From an uncultured Moraxellaceae bacterium (GTDB lineage Bacteria > Pseudomonadota > Gammaproteobacteria > Pseudomonadales > Moraxellaceae): a stretch of 14,569 nucleotides of DNA. The position numbers and the translations under genes were made by a program. The stretch spans positions 1 to 14,569 of the forward strand of contig CALFYA010000378.1 in the NCBI GenBank assembly GCA_937952925.1, written 5' to 3'. Numbering within the stretch: the stretch's first letter is position 1; each line of letters begins with the position of its first letter. The notes beneath the pieces are model-generated. The model was not told the DNA's origin and did not search any database. It saw only the letters and a program-made list of their open reading frames with translations. Below are positions 7,435 to 14,569 of the stretch, piece after piece.

Positions 7435-9849
7435 ATGTCTTTTTCGCCCAACAGTACACCAAGCCAACAACGTGGGATGGTGCTCTTTAGCCTGATTTTA
7501 CTGATCATCATCATTGCTGCTTGCGTGGCGCTTGCTGTGTATATGGTGCATCTCGATAAAATTGTTCGAGAAAAATTTGAAGGGCAACGTTGGGAAATTC
7601 CGGCCAAGGTCTATGCCCGCCCGCTAGAGTTGTTTGTGGGTGCGGAGCTGTCCCCTGAAGATCTCAAGTCTGAATTGACCATGCTCAACTATCGACGCAT
7701 GGACAACTACGAGCAAACCGGCACATGGACAGCGAGCGGCAATACATGGTTTGTGCATACCCGTGGCTTTGACTTCGACAATGGACAAGAGCCTGAACAA
7801 GTGCTCAAAATCGAGTTTCAGGGCAACCAAATCTTAGATATCCAAAGCACCATGCAAACTGGCACCGGCATGGTACGCCTAGAACCGATTGTGATTGGTG
7901 GGATTTATCCACGCCACAACGAAGATCGGGTCTTGGTACAACTCAAAGACGTCCCCCAACTGCTGATTGATGGCTTAATTGCCACCGAAGATCGCCAGTT
8001 TTATCAACACAATGGCATTTCGATTCGTGGCACAGCGCGCGCGTTGGTCAGCACCGCTTCAGGCGGAGAACGTCAAGGCGGCTCGACGCTCACACAGCAA
8101 TTGGTCAAAAACTTTTACCTCACCTCCGAGCGCACCCTCAAACGTAAAGCCAATGAAGCCTTGATGGCGATTTTGCTCGAATTGCACTACAGCAAAAACA
8201 ACATCCTCGAAACTTATCTCAATGAAATTAATCTGGGGCAAAACGGCAATCGGTCGATCAATGGGTTTGGCTTGGCCGCACAGTTTTATTTTAACCAACC
8301 GCTACGGGAGCTGAAGCTGCATCAAATTGCGCTGCTGGTGGGCATCGTCAAAGGCCCATCTCAATATAATCCGTGGCGTAACCCCAACATGGCACTCGAA
8401 CGGCGTAATGTGGTGCTCCACAACATGCTGCTGATGGGCAAAATCAGCCAACAAGACTATGAATATGCCAAAGAAAAACCGCTGACTGTGGTCAAAAAAC
8501 CGGTTGCAGGTAAAAGTTTATTCCCAGACTTTTTGGATGTGGTGCGTCGCCAGCTCGCCCAGCAATATCAAGAATCAGATCTGAGTTCTGGCGGTCTGAA
8601 AATCTTTAGTAGCCTAGACCCACGTGTACAAACCGCAGCCACTCGTGCCTTTGATGAATCCATCAATCGCTTAAGCAAACGCAATCCCAAACAACTCAAT
8701 GGCCTGCAAGGCGCTGTGGTGATTAGCAATCCACAAAATGGTGAGTTGGTGGCGGTGGTGGGTGGCTCAGGGCTGTTTACTGGATTTAACCGCGCCCTCG
8801 ATGCGCATCGACAAATCGGCTCGCTGGTCAAACCCGCCATTTATCTCAATGCCCTACAAAGCCAACGCTACCATTTGCAAAGTCCCCTTGATGACAGCGC
8901 AATCAGCATTACAGGGATGGGACTCAAAGACTGGACACCCAAAAACTATGATCACCGTGATCATGGCGTGATTCCACTCACCGATGCACTCGCCTATTCT
9001 TACAACCAATCAACCGTCCGCTTGGGCTGGGAACTGGGCGTGCCCAGTATCAGCAGCACCTTGCGTCAGCTTGGGGTTGAAAGTGATATTCCGCAGTATC
9101 CGTCGATGCTGCTGGGTGCCATCAACCTCACCCCAATTGAAGTGCTCAACATGTACCAAACCTATGCAGCCAATGGGTTTGGTTATCCGCTGACCGCCAT
9201 TCGCAGCGTGTTGGATGCACGCAATCAACCGCTGCAACGCTATGGTTTTAATGTGCGTCAGCGTGTCGATGCAGGATCGGCCTATTTGATCAACTATGCC
9301 TTGCAACAAGTCGTCAATAAAGGCACTGCCACCTCAATCCACAGCGCATTGCCTGCCGATCTACATGTGGCGGGCAAAACCGGTACCACCAACGATGCCC
9401 GTGACGCATGGTTTGCAGGCTACAGTGGCAACTACACCACCGTGGTGTGGCTGGGACACGATGATAACCGCCCAATTGGGCTATCTGGTGCAACCGGTGC
9501 ACTGCCTGTCTGGATTGACGTGATGCGCAGGCTCAAACTGACCCCTGTTGCACCACAACAACCAAGTAATGTGCAATGGCAATGGATTGATCAAAGCACA
9601 GGTAAAATCAGTGCACAAGGCTGTAATGGCGCTGTGTTTATCCCCATGCTGATCGATAGCTTACCCAAAGAATTTACCAGTTGCGCATACAACTACTATC
9701 AAACCCAAAACACCCAAACTTATACCGATGAAACCGGTACATATGCGGTGCCAGATGAACCGACACCGGCAGAAGAAGGCAACTATCTTCGTCCATCAGA
9801 GCCAGATAACATCGATGACTCACGCGGCATCTTTGGAGGGGTATTTTGA
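7435..9849 (+). CDS. mrcB: Bifunctional penicillin-binding protein 1B
   Basis: Class A PBP (about 804 residues) that polymerises lipid II and cross-links peptidoglycan, anchored in the inner membrane. Counting from the ATG at 7435: short cytoplasmic tail, TM about 15-38, UB2H-like domain about 50-140, and a GT51 domain with catalytic Glu185 in the ATEDR motif, QGGSTLTQQ (214-222) and the NEINLGQ region. The transpeptidase domain has Ser463-x-x-Lys (GSLVKP), SYN (522-524) and KTGT (648-651). All active-site motifs are present. The UB2H region marks it as PBP1b rather than PBP1a. Two cysteines near the end (about 730 and 750) could form a periplasmic disulphide. A TTG at 7426 in frame is an alternative start; neither has a strong ribosome site. 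The stop overlaps the lpoP start (TGATG). Confidence 0.95.
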   Translation: MSFSPNSTPSQQRGMVLFSLILLIIIIAACVALAVYMVHLDKIVREKFEGQRWEIPAKVYARPLELFVGAELSPEDLKSELTMLNYRRMDNYEQTGTWTASGNTWFVHTRGFDFDNGQEPEQVLKIEFQGNQILDIQSTMQTGTGMVRLEPIVIGGIYPRHNEDRVLVQLKDVPQLLIDGLIATEDRQFYQHNGISIRGTARALVSTASGGERQGGSTLTQQLVKNFYLTSERTLKRKANEALMAILLELHYSKNNILETYLNEINLGQNGNRSINGFGLAAQFYFNQPLRELKLHQIALLVGIVKGPSQYNPWRNPNMALERRNVVLHNMLLMGKISQQDYEYAKEKPLTVVKKPVAGKSLFPDFLDVVRRQLAQQYQESDLSSGGLKIFSSLDPRVQTAATRAFDESINRLSKRNPKQLNGLQGAVVISNPQNGELVAVVGGSGLFTGFNRALDAHRQIGSLVKPAIYLNALQSQRYHLQSPLDDSAISITGMGLKDWTPKNYDHRDHGVIPLTDALAYSYNQSTVRLGWELGVPSISSTLRQLGVESDIPQYPSMLLGAINLTPIEVLNMYQTYAANGFGYPLTAIRSVLDARNQPLQRYGFNVRQRVDAGSAYLINYALQQVVNKGTATSIHSALPADLHVAGKTGTTNDARDAWFAGYSGNYTTVVWLGHDDNRPIGLSGATGALPVWIDVMRRLKLTPVAPQQPSNVQWQWIDQSTGKISAQGCNGAVFIPMLIDSLPKEFTSCAYNYYQTQNTQTYTDETGTYAVPDEPTPAEEGNYLRPSEPDNIDDSRGIFGGVF

Positions 9850-10451
9850 TGCAAAAAATCAGTCTGGTGGTACTGGTGGCTGGCACGTTGACCGCCTGTC
9901 AACACGCGCCTGTTACTCCCGTTGCACCACCGCCCAAACGCACAGTGATCGTGATTATGCCGCCACCTGAAGTCCCTGCCACCCCCAGAGGGGCGTTACC
10001 AGATATCGCTCAAGGCGCGATCAAAAGCGAGCCGCTGCCGAGCACACCCGAACGTCCTGCGGTGAGTGTCCCGATCCAGCCCCCCATCCCCATGCAGCCC
10101 AAAACCAACACCCCACGTCGTGATGGGCACAATATGCCGGTGGTGACCAGTTTGATTGATCAAGCCAAACAACAGCTGCGGCAAAACAAACTCGACGATG
10201 CCGAGCAATCGCTGAAAAGTGCACAGCGCCTTGCCCCTGAAAATCCGGCCTTGTATGCCTATTTCACCGAAATTGCCCTCAAACGCCAACAAGGCGCACA
10301 AGCTGAAGCTGCAGCACGGCGTGGTCTACTGCTCGCCACCAGTAGCGCCCAGAAAAAAGCTTTTTGGCAACTGATTTTGCAAGCTGGCCGGATGCAAAAC
10401 AAAACGGCGACGATTGTGGAAGCCGAACGTCAACTCGCACGGCAACGCTAG
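9849..10451 (+). CDS. lpoP: LpoP-type TPR outer-membrane lipoprotein, probable PBP1b activator
   Basis: Lipoprotein of 200 residues. The signal peptide ends in the lipobox LTAC with lipidated Cys17; the next residue is Gln, not Asp, which fits outer-membrane sorting. A proline-rich, probably extended stretch (about 20-90) is followed by a helical TPR-like segment (about 98-185) with the typical AEQSLKSAQRLAPENPALYAYF pattern. In Pseudomonas and relatives, LpoP is a TPR lipoprotein encoded with PBP1b that stimulates its synthase activity. The layout here, directly downstream and overlapping mrcB by one base in TGATG, matches. GGAGG (9835-9839) inside the mrcB end provides the ribosome site. 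The TTG one codon earlier is not needed. Assignment is by context and architecture, not by alignment. Confidence 0.82.
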   Translation: MQKISLVVLVAGTLTACQHAPVTPVAPPPKRTVIVIMPPPEVPATPRGALPDIAQGAIKSEPLPSTPERPAVSVPIQPPIPMQPKTNTPRRDGHNMPVVTSLIDQAKQQLRQNKLDDAEQSLKSAQRLAPENPALYAYFTEIALKRQQGAQAEAAARRGLLLATSSAQKKAFWQLILQAGRMQNKTATIVEAERQLARQR

Positions 10452-11374
10452 GGATAGAACGCCCGAATCCCTGCCACACCATAAGCACCGGCTTGCTGCG
10501 CTTGTGGCAGATCGTCAGGGCGCACTCCTCCAAGCGCATACACCGGCATCGCGCGCTGGGCAATCAACACCGCCAAACCCTCCCAGCCGATCCCGTGTTG
10601 ATCAGGATGGGTTGGCGTTGATCGAATCGCCCCAACCAACACCGCATCGACGCCCAAACGTTCAGCCTGCTGCAATGATGCTTGATCGTGGCAAGCAGCA
10701 AACCACATCTGCATCTCGTTTTGGCGGGTCAGGGCGCTGCATTGCATCAGGTGTTGCTGGCGCAAATGGTAACCTCTGACCTGCAACTCACAATCGTATA
10801 GCTCACTTGATACGATCAACTGTAGATCTGGACGCTGCTGCTGTAACGCCTGAATCCACACCACTTGCTCATCCATCGCCATACTTGGCAATCGCACATA
10901 CAGCCACGATCCGTCTGCTAATAAGTGTTGCTGATCAAGCCATGCTTGCTGCCCGATCTGTGCATCTGGACTGACAACGTAATGACAAGGCAATTGTGCT
11001 GCACGTACAATCGGGGTATTGGCATCGGGAAAACGATACTGACTCAACTGATTGATCGGTACCCAGTGCAGTGGCTGCCCTTCACGCCCGTGTGGTTCAC
11101 CGGCAAATTGATCCACCCGATACACATGCAAACGCACGGTTTTTTCAGGATAGGCATAGGTGAGTCGCTGCAAAAACTGCTGATGCAGCACCTCAATGCC
11201 CAGCTCCTCATGTAGCTCACGCACCAGCGCTTGTGCAGGCGTTTCACCTGCATCGACTTTGCCACCGGCAAACTCATAGCGGTCGCCTTGATGACGCTCA
11301 CCACCCCGCCATGCAATCAAGGTCTGATCGCCCTGTACAATCAACCCAACGGCCACATCTACAATTTTTGCCAT
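10448..11374 (-). CDS. mutT: Nudix (MutT-type) hydrolase fused to ThiE/TenI-like domain
   Basis: Cytoplasmic protein of 308 residues. The N-terminal half is a Nudix hydrolase with a perfect box GX5EX7REUXEEXGU starting at Gly38 (Glu44, Arg52-Glu53, Glu56-Glu57, Gly59), preceded by RYEFAGG as in MutT enzymes that remove 8-oxo-dGTP from the nucleotide pool. The C-terminal half (about 145-308) resembles thiamine-phosphate synthase folds: GYHLRQQHL, then VLVGAIRSTPTHP, then PVYALGGVRPDD. The lysine expected after the TPT motif in true ThiE is His here, so thiamine synthesis is unlikely. The same two-domain layout is known for MutT in Pseudomonas-type bacteria. A GTG one codon upstream (11377) is an alternative start. 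It is convergent with lpoP, both stop codons falling inside CTAG. Confidence 0.87.
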   Translation of the reverse strand: MAKIVDVAVGLIVQGDQTLIAWRGGERHQGDRYEFAGGKVDAGETPAQALVRELHEELGIEVLHQQFLQRLTYAYPEKTVRLHVYRVDQFAGEPHGREGQPLHWVPINQLSQYRFPDANTPIVRAAQLPCHYVVSPDAQIGQQAWLDQQHLLADGSWLYVRLPSMAMDEQVVWIQALQQQRPDLQLIVSSELYDCELQVRGYHLRQQHLMQCSALTRQNEMQMWFAACHDQASLQQAERLGVDAVLVGAIRSTPTHPDQHGIGWEGLAVLIAQRAMPVYALGGVRPDDLPQAQQAGAYGVAGIRAFYP

Positions 11375-11439
11375 CACCCATGCTCATCGTTTGACTCGCG
11401 CTGATTGTAGAGGATTTGTGCGTCTTACAATACTTAACA

Positions 11440-11450
11440 AGAATTATTCT
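11440..11450. promoter_or_regulatory. Secondary Fur-like half-palindrome
   Basis: AGAAT-T-ATTCT (11440-11450) is a perfect 11-base palindrome, and AGAATTATTCTCA resembles the core of many Fur sites. It lies about 20 bases upstream of the main Fur box and just upstream of the -35, so it may give a second Fur dimer a landing site. Confidence 0.45.
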
Positions 11451-11457
11451 CAATATC

Positions 11458-11487
11458 TTGACGGCTATTTATGATAATGATTATCAT
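11458..11487 (+). promoter_or_regulatory. hemP promoter
   Basis: TTGACG (11458-11463), an 18-base spacer, and TATCAT (11482-11487). The -10 lies inside the Fur box, so iron-loaded Fur would block RNA polymerase. It leaves a leader of about 40 bases before hemP. Confidence 0.6.
11471..11487. promoter_or_regulatory. Fur box
   Basis: ATGATAAT-G-ATTATCAT is a perfect 17-base palindrome around one base, and it contains TGATAAT/ATTATCA, the accepted 7-1-7 Fur recognition core. Position over the hemP -10 predicts repression when iron is plentiful. The mutT gene starts about 100 bases to the left on the other strand and could also be affected, though no clear mutT promoter was found. Confidence 0.9.
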
Positions 11488-11534
11488 TAACTCATCCAAT
11501 TCTGCCACAGTGACATCTTCACGGAGCCTACAAC

Positions 11535-11699
11535 ATGAACGCACCCTTTCAACTGTTTAGCCAAAGCCAATACCATCAACTGCCGGTTTTACATTCCCAA
11601 CACCTGTTTGCCATGGGTCGGGAGATTCGCATTTTGCATGAGGGCGAAGAGTATCGCTTGCGCCTGACCCGTAACAATCGGCTGATTTTGACCAAATAA
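11535..11699 (+). CDS. hemP: Small hemin-uptake protein HemP
   Basis: Protein of 54 residues of the HemP/HmuP family. The C-terminal half carries the family signature: LFAMGREIRILHEGEEYRLR, then LTRNNRLILTK at the very end. GGAG at 11523-11526 is a ribosome site 8 bases before the ATG. A strong Fur box controls it. HemP proteins accompany haem uptake genes, and in some beta- and gammaproteobacteria they are needed for expression of the TonB-dependent haem receptor. No receptor or haem transporter lies in this window, so the gene seems to be an orphan here. Its stop is one base from the stop of the convergent gene. Identification is by signature and Fur context. Confidence 0.92.
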   Translation: MNAPFQLFSQSQYHQLPVLHSQHLFAMGREIRILHEGEEYRLRLTRNNRLILTK

Positions 11700-11700
11700 A

Positions 11701-12309
11701 CTACTGTTTGATGTCGTGTATGCGTTGTCGCTCAAGTTGCAAGCGTTGCTCTTGAGCGGCTGCACTCGACTCCACTACTTCCACCCATTGCGCTTGCAGA
11801 TCACGTACTTCTGTTTCTGGCAAGTTGCCTTGTTTCAATTGCTCGGGTACTTCTTGCAAGAGTTGAGCAGCAAGTGCTTGGCGCTGCATACGTTCCATAC
11901 GGGCGTTGTTTTGCCATGTCTCTAGCATTTTGTGAAACCTCAGCGTGTTGACCAATCGTGTCAGCTCCTTGCTCGGCTGTGCATGTTGCCCAGCTGCGGC
12001 TTGGAGCATGCTCCATTCGATCTTTGACACAAAGTCAGGCCGTGTCTGTATATCCCCAATAATCGGTTGCAATAACGGCTGATCCGCCACCATTTGCGCA
12101 ACGATTTGCTGCTGCGCTTGCAGTTGTGTGGCGCTCATCAAGGGCTGTTCATTGATAGCTTGCTGATGTGGCTCGATAGCAACCGGCGTATTGCTGGCCG
12201 ACGATGCTTGCGGTGTTGTTGCTGTTGGCGTGCCGACCTCCCCGATCCCGATCCACACCAACAGCATCGTCAGTAGCATACCGATGCCGAGCCAAATGGT
12301 TTTGGTCAT
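11701..12309 (-). CDS. Membrane-anchored helical protein, putative lipase accessory protein
   Basis: Protein of 202 residues of unknown family. An N-terminal hydrophobic helix (about 4-23) should anchor it in the inner membrane with the rest in the periplasm. A flexible Ala/Thr/Ser/Pro/Gln linker (25-58) follows, then an almost wholly helical, Gln-rich region (60-202) with a more conserved-looking core RPDFVSKIEW through ELTRLVNTLRFHKMLETWQ (90-133) and a charged coiled-coil end. The topology recalls lipase-specific foldases (LifO/LipB), which are also anchored and helical, but it is much shorter and I do not see their RxxFDY-type motif. GGAGG (12320-12316) lies 6 bases before the ATG. It follows the lipase stop by 65 bases on the same strand, so co-transcription is likely. 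Folding or secretion help is an inference from position. Confidence 0.7.
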   Translation of the reverse strand: MTKTIWLGIGMLLTMLLVWIGIGEVGTPTATTPQASSASNTPVAIEPHQQAINEQPLMSATQLQAQQQIVAQMVADQPLLQPIIGDIQTRPDFVSKIEWSMLQAAAGQHAQPSKELTRLVNTLRFHKMLETWQNNARMERMQRQALAAQLLQEVPEQLKQGNLPETEVRDLQAQWVEVVESSAAAQEQRLQLERQRIHDIKQ

Positions 12310-12374
12310 TTCAATCCTCCAAAAAATAATCCAAAGCGATTGCTCTGGGTTATCTGTCAGATCCGCAAGGAAAC

Positions 12375-14180
12375 TTAGTAACGCACCGGTGCAGGTGCCG
12401 TCACGTTGAAGCTATAGGTCTGACCCTCACCCGACATCATGGTCGATAAGATCGCCGAGATCGAACAGCCTTTGAGTGTTGGGAAGCTGGTCGATCCAGT
12501 AAACACCAAATTGCCACTACCCAGCGCGGAGACAGGGCCGTCAAAGTTGAGTGGGAATGCCACTGGCGTGACCGTTTTACACTCACCAATCGACACCCCA
12601 TACAGTGAGGTCACCACGATATCCACATACGCCGTGCCACGGATCTTCAACTGGCCTTCGTTGTCGAGACTGACCGTGCCTGTGGTCAGGCCATTGGGAC
12701 GTACCGACAATCCAACGGTCACTGGCAGACCTACAATCTTGAGGGCTTGCTTAAAGTCGGGTACGGTCATATTGCCACTCAACATGTTTTTGCTCATGTT
12801 GGAATCAGCGGTGAACTTTGAACCCGCTGGCAGGGTGACCGTTTGCTTGAGGGTTTTGAGGTTGATATTGGCGTTTACCGTCCAGTCTTTGAGTGAGACC
12901 ACAAAATCGCCATTGACTGGATTGGAGGTCGATATTGGCGCGGATTTCAGGCTCATGCATGAGTTATTCATCAGCTTGCCGTTAAACCGATCGGTCAGCC
13001 ATGCTAATGCGGTGGGTGCAGCCTGAAACTGCGTCACGATATGCTCGGCAGGATACAAATCATAAGTCACGCTGCCAAATTTGGCGCAATAGGCTTTTTT
13101 CAGATCATAGCTTTGCCCAACAGGGATAAACTCATCGGCCTGACCATGATATTGATACATCGGCACGGAGAGCTTTTGACTGCCTAGATTTTGCGCATCC
13201 AAAACCGTTTTGGCACTGGGGACATCCACCAACAACTGATCAAATGTTTTATTGCCTTGCGTGTATAGCGACAAATCTTTATTCATAAACTCAAACAAAG
13301 ATTGGAAGACACACTGATCTTTGGCGCGCGCAATCGCAGCTTGTCCGGTCGCATTTGCTAAGGTATTGAGCGGGATCTCTGTGGGATATTGCTGTGCCAA
13401 ACCCACAATGCCTTGCAGCATAAAGCTTGAGCCATTATTGCCATTCAGATAGCGTGCGGTGGTCAAGAAATTACCAGGGATACCACCCGCTGCCACAGCC
13501 ACCAAATTGGCATTTGGCGCATAACTAGACTGCAACTGTGCTGCCCAAGCGGCGCTTTGTCCGCCTTGTGAATAACCCCAAATCGCTGCTTTGGCATTGG
13601 CAGCAATCCCAACCGATGGGATTTGCTTGGCCGCCGCAATAATATCGAGGACGGCGTTCCCTTGCGAAATGCCTGCCAAATAAGTCGGTGTGCTGCCTGT
13701 GGTATATCCGGCGTAATCACTCACCAATACCGCATAACCTTGTTTGAGTGCTGCTGCAATGTTTGCATTTTCATAGTCTTTGCCTTGTTGCATCTGCAAC
13801 GACGGTGCACAGCTCTGGTTGAGGCCATGCGTACCAACGGCATAGGAGATGATCGGACGACTGCCTGAACCCGTCCACGCAGCTGTGGGCACCAGCACTG
13901 TCCCTGTCACCAAATTGGCTGCACCTTTTGCATCGGTGGAGCGATACATGATGTTCCATGCGCTCACTGCTGGTGCAGTCGCGCCCAAGTTGACGGTGGC
14001 GGTGCGATACGAAATCAAATCACCTTTGACACCCGTCGAAGCACTCACTGGTGGAGTATAAAAACCAATCCCTGCACTGCCTGCAATCGGTGCAGCGTGT
14101 AGTGATTGAGTGCTAATGGCGGCAAGTCCGAGCAAAGCCATAGACTGACCGAGACGAGTCAAGCGTGTGGTGTGCGACAT
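12375..14180 (-). CDS. Secreted alpha/beta-hydrolase lipase (secretory lipase type) with extra C-terminal domain
   Basis: Exported esterase/lipase of 601 residues. The Sec signal peptide (1 to about 29, ending LHA-AP) is followed by an alpha/beta-hydrolase domain (about 35-405) like the secretory lipase family PF03583. Likely triad: Ser204 in GYSQGG, Asp349 in YHGQADEF, His380 in YPAEH. A further ~190 residues (about 410-601) look beta-rich and are not part of that fold; I do not recognise them. Six cysteines could form disulphides after export. The ATG at 14180 is chosen because GGAG (14193-14190) lies 9 bases upstream. An in-frame TTG at 14195 is unlikely since it overlaps that site. Expected substrates are acylglycerols or other esters. 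The downstream anchored protein may help it fold. Confidence 0.88.
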   Translation of the reverse strand: MSHTTRLTRLGQSMALLGLAAISTQSLHAAPIAGSAGIGFYTPPVSASTGVKGDLISYRTATVNLGATAPAVSAWNIMYRSTDAKGAANLVTGTVLVPTAAWTGSGSRPIISYAVGTHGLNQSCAPSLQMQQGKDYENANIAAALKQGYAVLVSDYAGYTTGSTPTYLAGISQGNAVLDIIAAAKQIPSVGIAANAKAAIWGYSQGGQSAAWAAQLQSSYAPNANLVAVAAGGIPGNFLTTARYLNGNNGSSFMLQGIVGLAQQYPTEIPLNTLANATGQAAIARAKDQCVFQSLFEFMNKDLSLYTQGNKTFDQLLVDVPSAKTVLDAQNLGSQKLSVPMYQYHGQADEFIPVGQSYDLKKAYCAKFGSVTYDLYPAEHIVTQFQAAPTALAWLTDRFNGKLMNNSCMSLKSAPISTSNPVNGDFVVSLKDWTVNANINLKTLKQTVTLPAGSKFTADSNMSKNMLSGNMTVPDFKQALKIVGLPVTVGLSVRPNGLTTGTVSLDNEGQLKIRGTAYVDIVVTSLYGVSIGECKTVTPVAFPLNFDGPVSALGSGNLVFTGSTSFPTLKGCSISAILSTMMSGEGQTYSFNVTAPAPVRY

Positions 14181-14229
14181 TGTTGTTTTCTCCAAAGTTC
14201 CATCACGGAAAGCTTATTGATGTATTTTT

Positions 14230-14258
14230 AAAGTAAGAATCGGAATGATCATTGTCAA
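14230..14258 (-). promoter_or_regulatory. Possible lipase promoter
   Basis: On the - strand TTGACA (14258-14253), then 17 bases, then TACTTT (14235-14230). The -35 is perfect and the -10 is weak. It gives a leader of about 45 bases. The palindrome AATGATCATT (14244-14253) sits in the spacer next to the -35 and might be an operator. Confidence 0.45.
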
Positions 14259-14290
14259 TTTTTCCGGATAAATGGAAAAAGTGAGAATAT

Positions 14291-14328
14291 ATAGACAGTC
14301 TATTTTTTGAATAGATTCAGCACTGAAT
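14291..14328. repeat. Cluster of small palindromes between the lipase and the partial gene
   Basis: ATAGA-CAG-TCTAT (14291-14303) runs into a T-run, which partly overlaps CTATT/AATAG (14300-14314), and ATTCAG-CA-CTGAAT (14315-14328) follows. They could be a weak terminator for the partial gene, an operator for the lipase, or just AT-rich chance. No typical strong terminator is present. Confidence 0.3.
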
Positions 14329-14350
14329 TAAAATAACATATTTGTTAAAA

Positions 14351-14569
14351 TTATCTCACACTGACAAAGAAGTTCCATTTATAATCTATTTCAATCTCCT
14401 CAAAATAACCAGATTCAAATTGGATGCCTTTTATGATTGCAATTAATTTATTCAAGAAATCCTGATTATTAATATCACTTTTTTGAATTGATATATCCAA
14501 AACCTGACCGTTTGAAGCAATTTTCATCCATAAAACCACTTGTCCTTGTGCTGTTGGATCTTGATCAAA
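14351..14569 (-). CDS. C-terminal part of a TonB/AgmX-like protein (partial, cut by window edge)
   Basis: The frame is open from the window edge (codon at 14569) to TAA at 14351, about 72 residues. The visible pattern QDPTAQGQVVLWMKIASNG, then a 'V-D-I-S-I-Q-K-S' strand, a helix and a final strand ending in KWNF, fits the small alpha/beta C-terminal domain of TonB, TolA or AgmX/PglI-like proteins. These bind partner proteins in the periplasm. The N-terminal part is missing, so no function is claimed. Two 60-base lines of this region count 27% and 30% GC by hand, against 58% in a sample line of mrcB, which suggests acquired DNA or a different base history. Confidence 0.55.
   Translation of the reverse strand, partial: FDQDPTAQGQVVLWMKIASNGQVLDISIQKSDINNQDFLNKLIAIIKGIQFESGYFEEIEIDYKWNFFVSVR

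Noticed and set aside
12439..13026. Open frame of 195 codons on the + strand
   Set aside because: Antisense shadow of the lipase; the translation has no recognisable domain and the lipase frame is clearly the real one.
14181..14195. Lipase start at TTG 14195
   Set aside because: The GGAG ribosome site for the ATG at 14180 overlaps this codon, and the signal peptide is complete from 14180.

Overview
The window looks like chromosomal DNA of a gammaproteobacterium, most likely a Moraxellaceae relative (Acinetobacter/Alkanindiges type). This is inferred from gene content and protein style: PBP1b followed directly by an LpoP-type TPR lipoprotein, a Nudix protein with a ThiE-like tail, a Fur-controlled hemP and a secretory lipase. 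Most of the window has intermediate GC. The last ~350 bases are clearly AT-rich. No rRNA, tRNA, CRISPR array, transposase or phage gene was seen.

Layout: (1) 1-153 holds a long imperfect inverted repeat just upstream of a two-component system. (2) 154-2480, + strand, is a membrane histidine kinase followed by an OmpR-type response regulator. (3) 2477-6017, - strand, holds a CcoI/FixI-type copper P-type ATPase preceded by an AraC-family regulator. (4) 6018-6394 is a divergent regulatory gap with a GTGAC-N6-GTCAC palindrome and a good promoter for the AraC gene. (5) 6395-7279, + strand, is a PF10118 'metal-dependent hydrolase' whose acidic and histidine residues form a ferritin-like di-iron pattern; a clean terminator follows. 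(6) 7435-10451, + strand, is mrcB (PBP1b) overlapping by one base with its probable activator lipoprotein lpoP. (7) 10448-11374, - strand, is a Nudix (MutT) plus ThiE-like fusion. (8) 11378-11699 is a Fur-box promoter and the small hemP gene. (9) 11701-14180, - strand, is a secreted alpha/beta-hydrolase lipase with an extra C-terminal domain, followed by a short membrane-anchored helical protein that may be its partner. (10) 14351-14569, - strand, is the C-terminal end of a TonB/AgmX-like protein cut by the window edge.

The gene order is very compact. The three convergent gene pairs meet with almost no spacer: two pairs overlap by four bases, sharing the palindromes TTAA and CTAG as both stop codons, and one is separated by a single base. 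Functional units that work together are kinase/regulator, PBP1b/LpoP (peptidoglycan synthesis), and lipase/accessory protein (secretion or folding). The most interesting candidate for something undescribed is the lipase plus small anchored helical protein.
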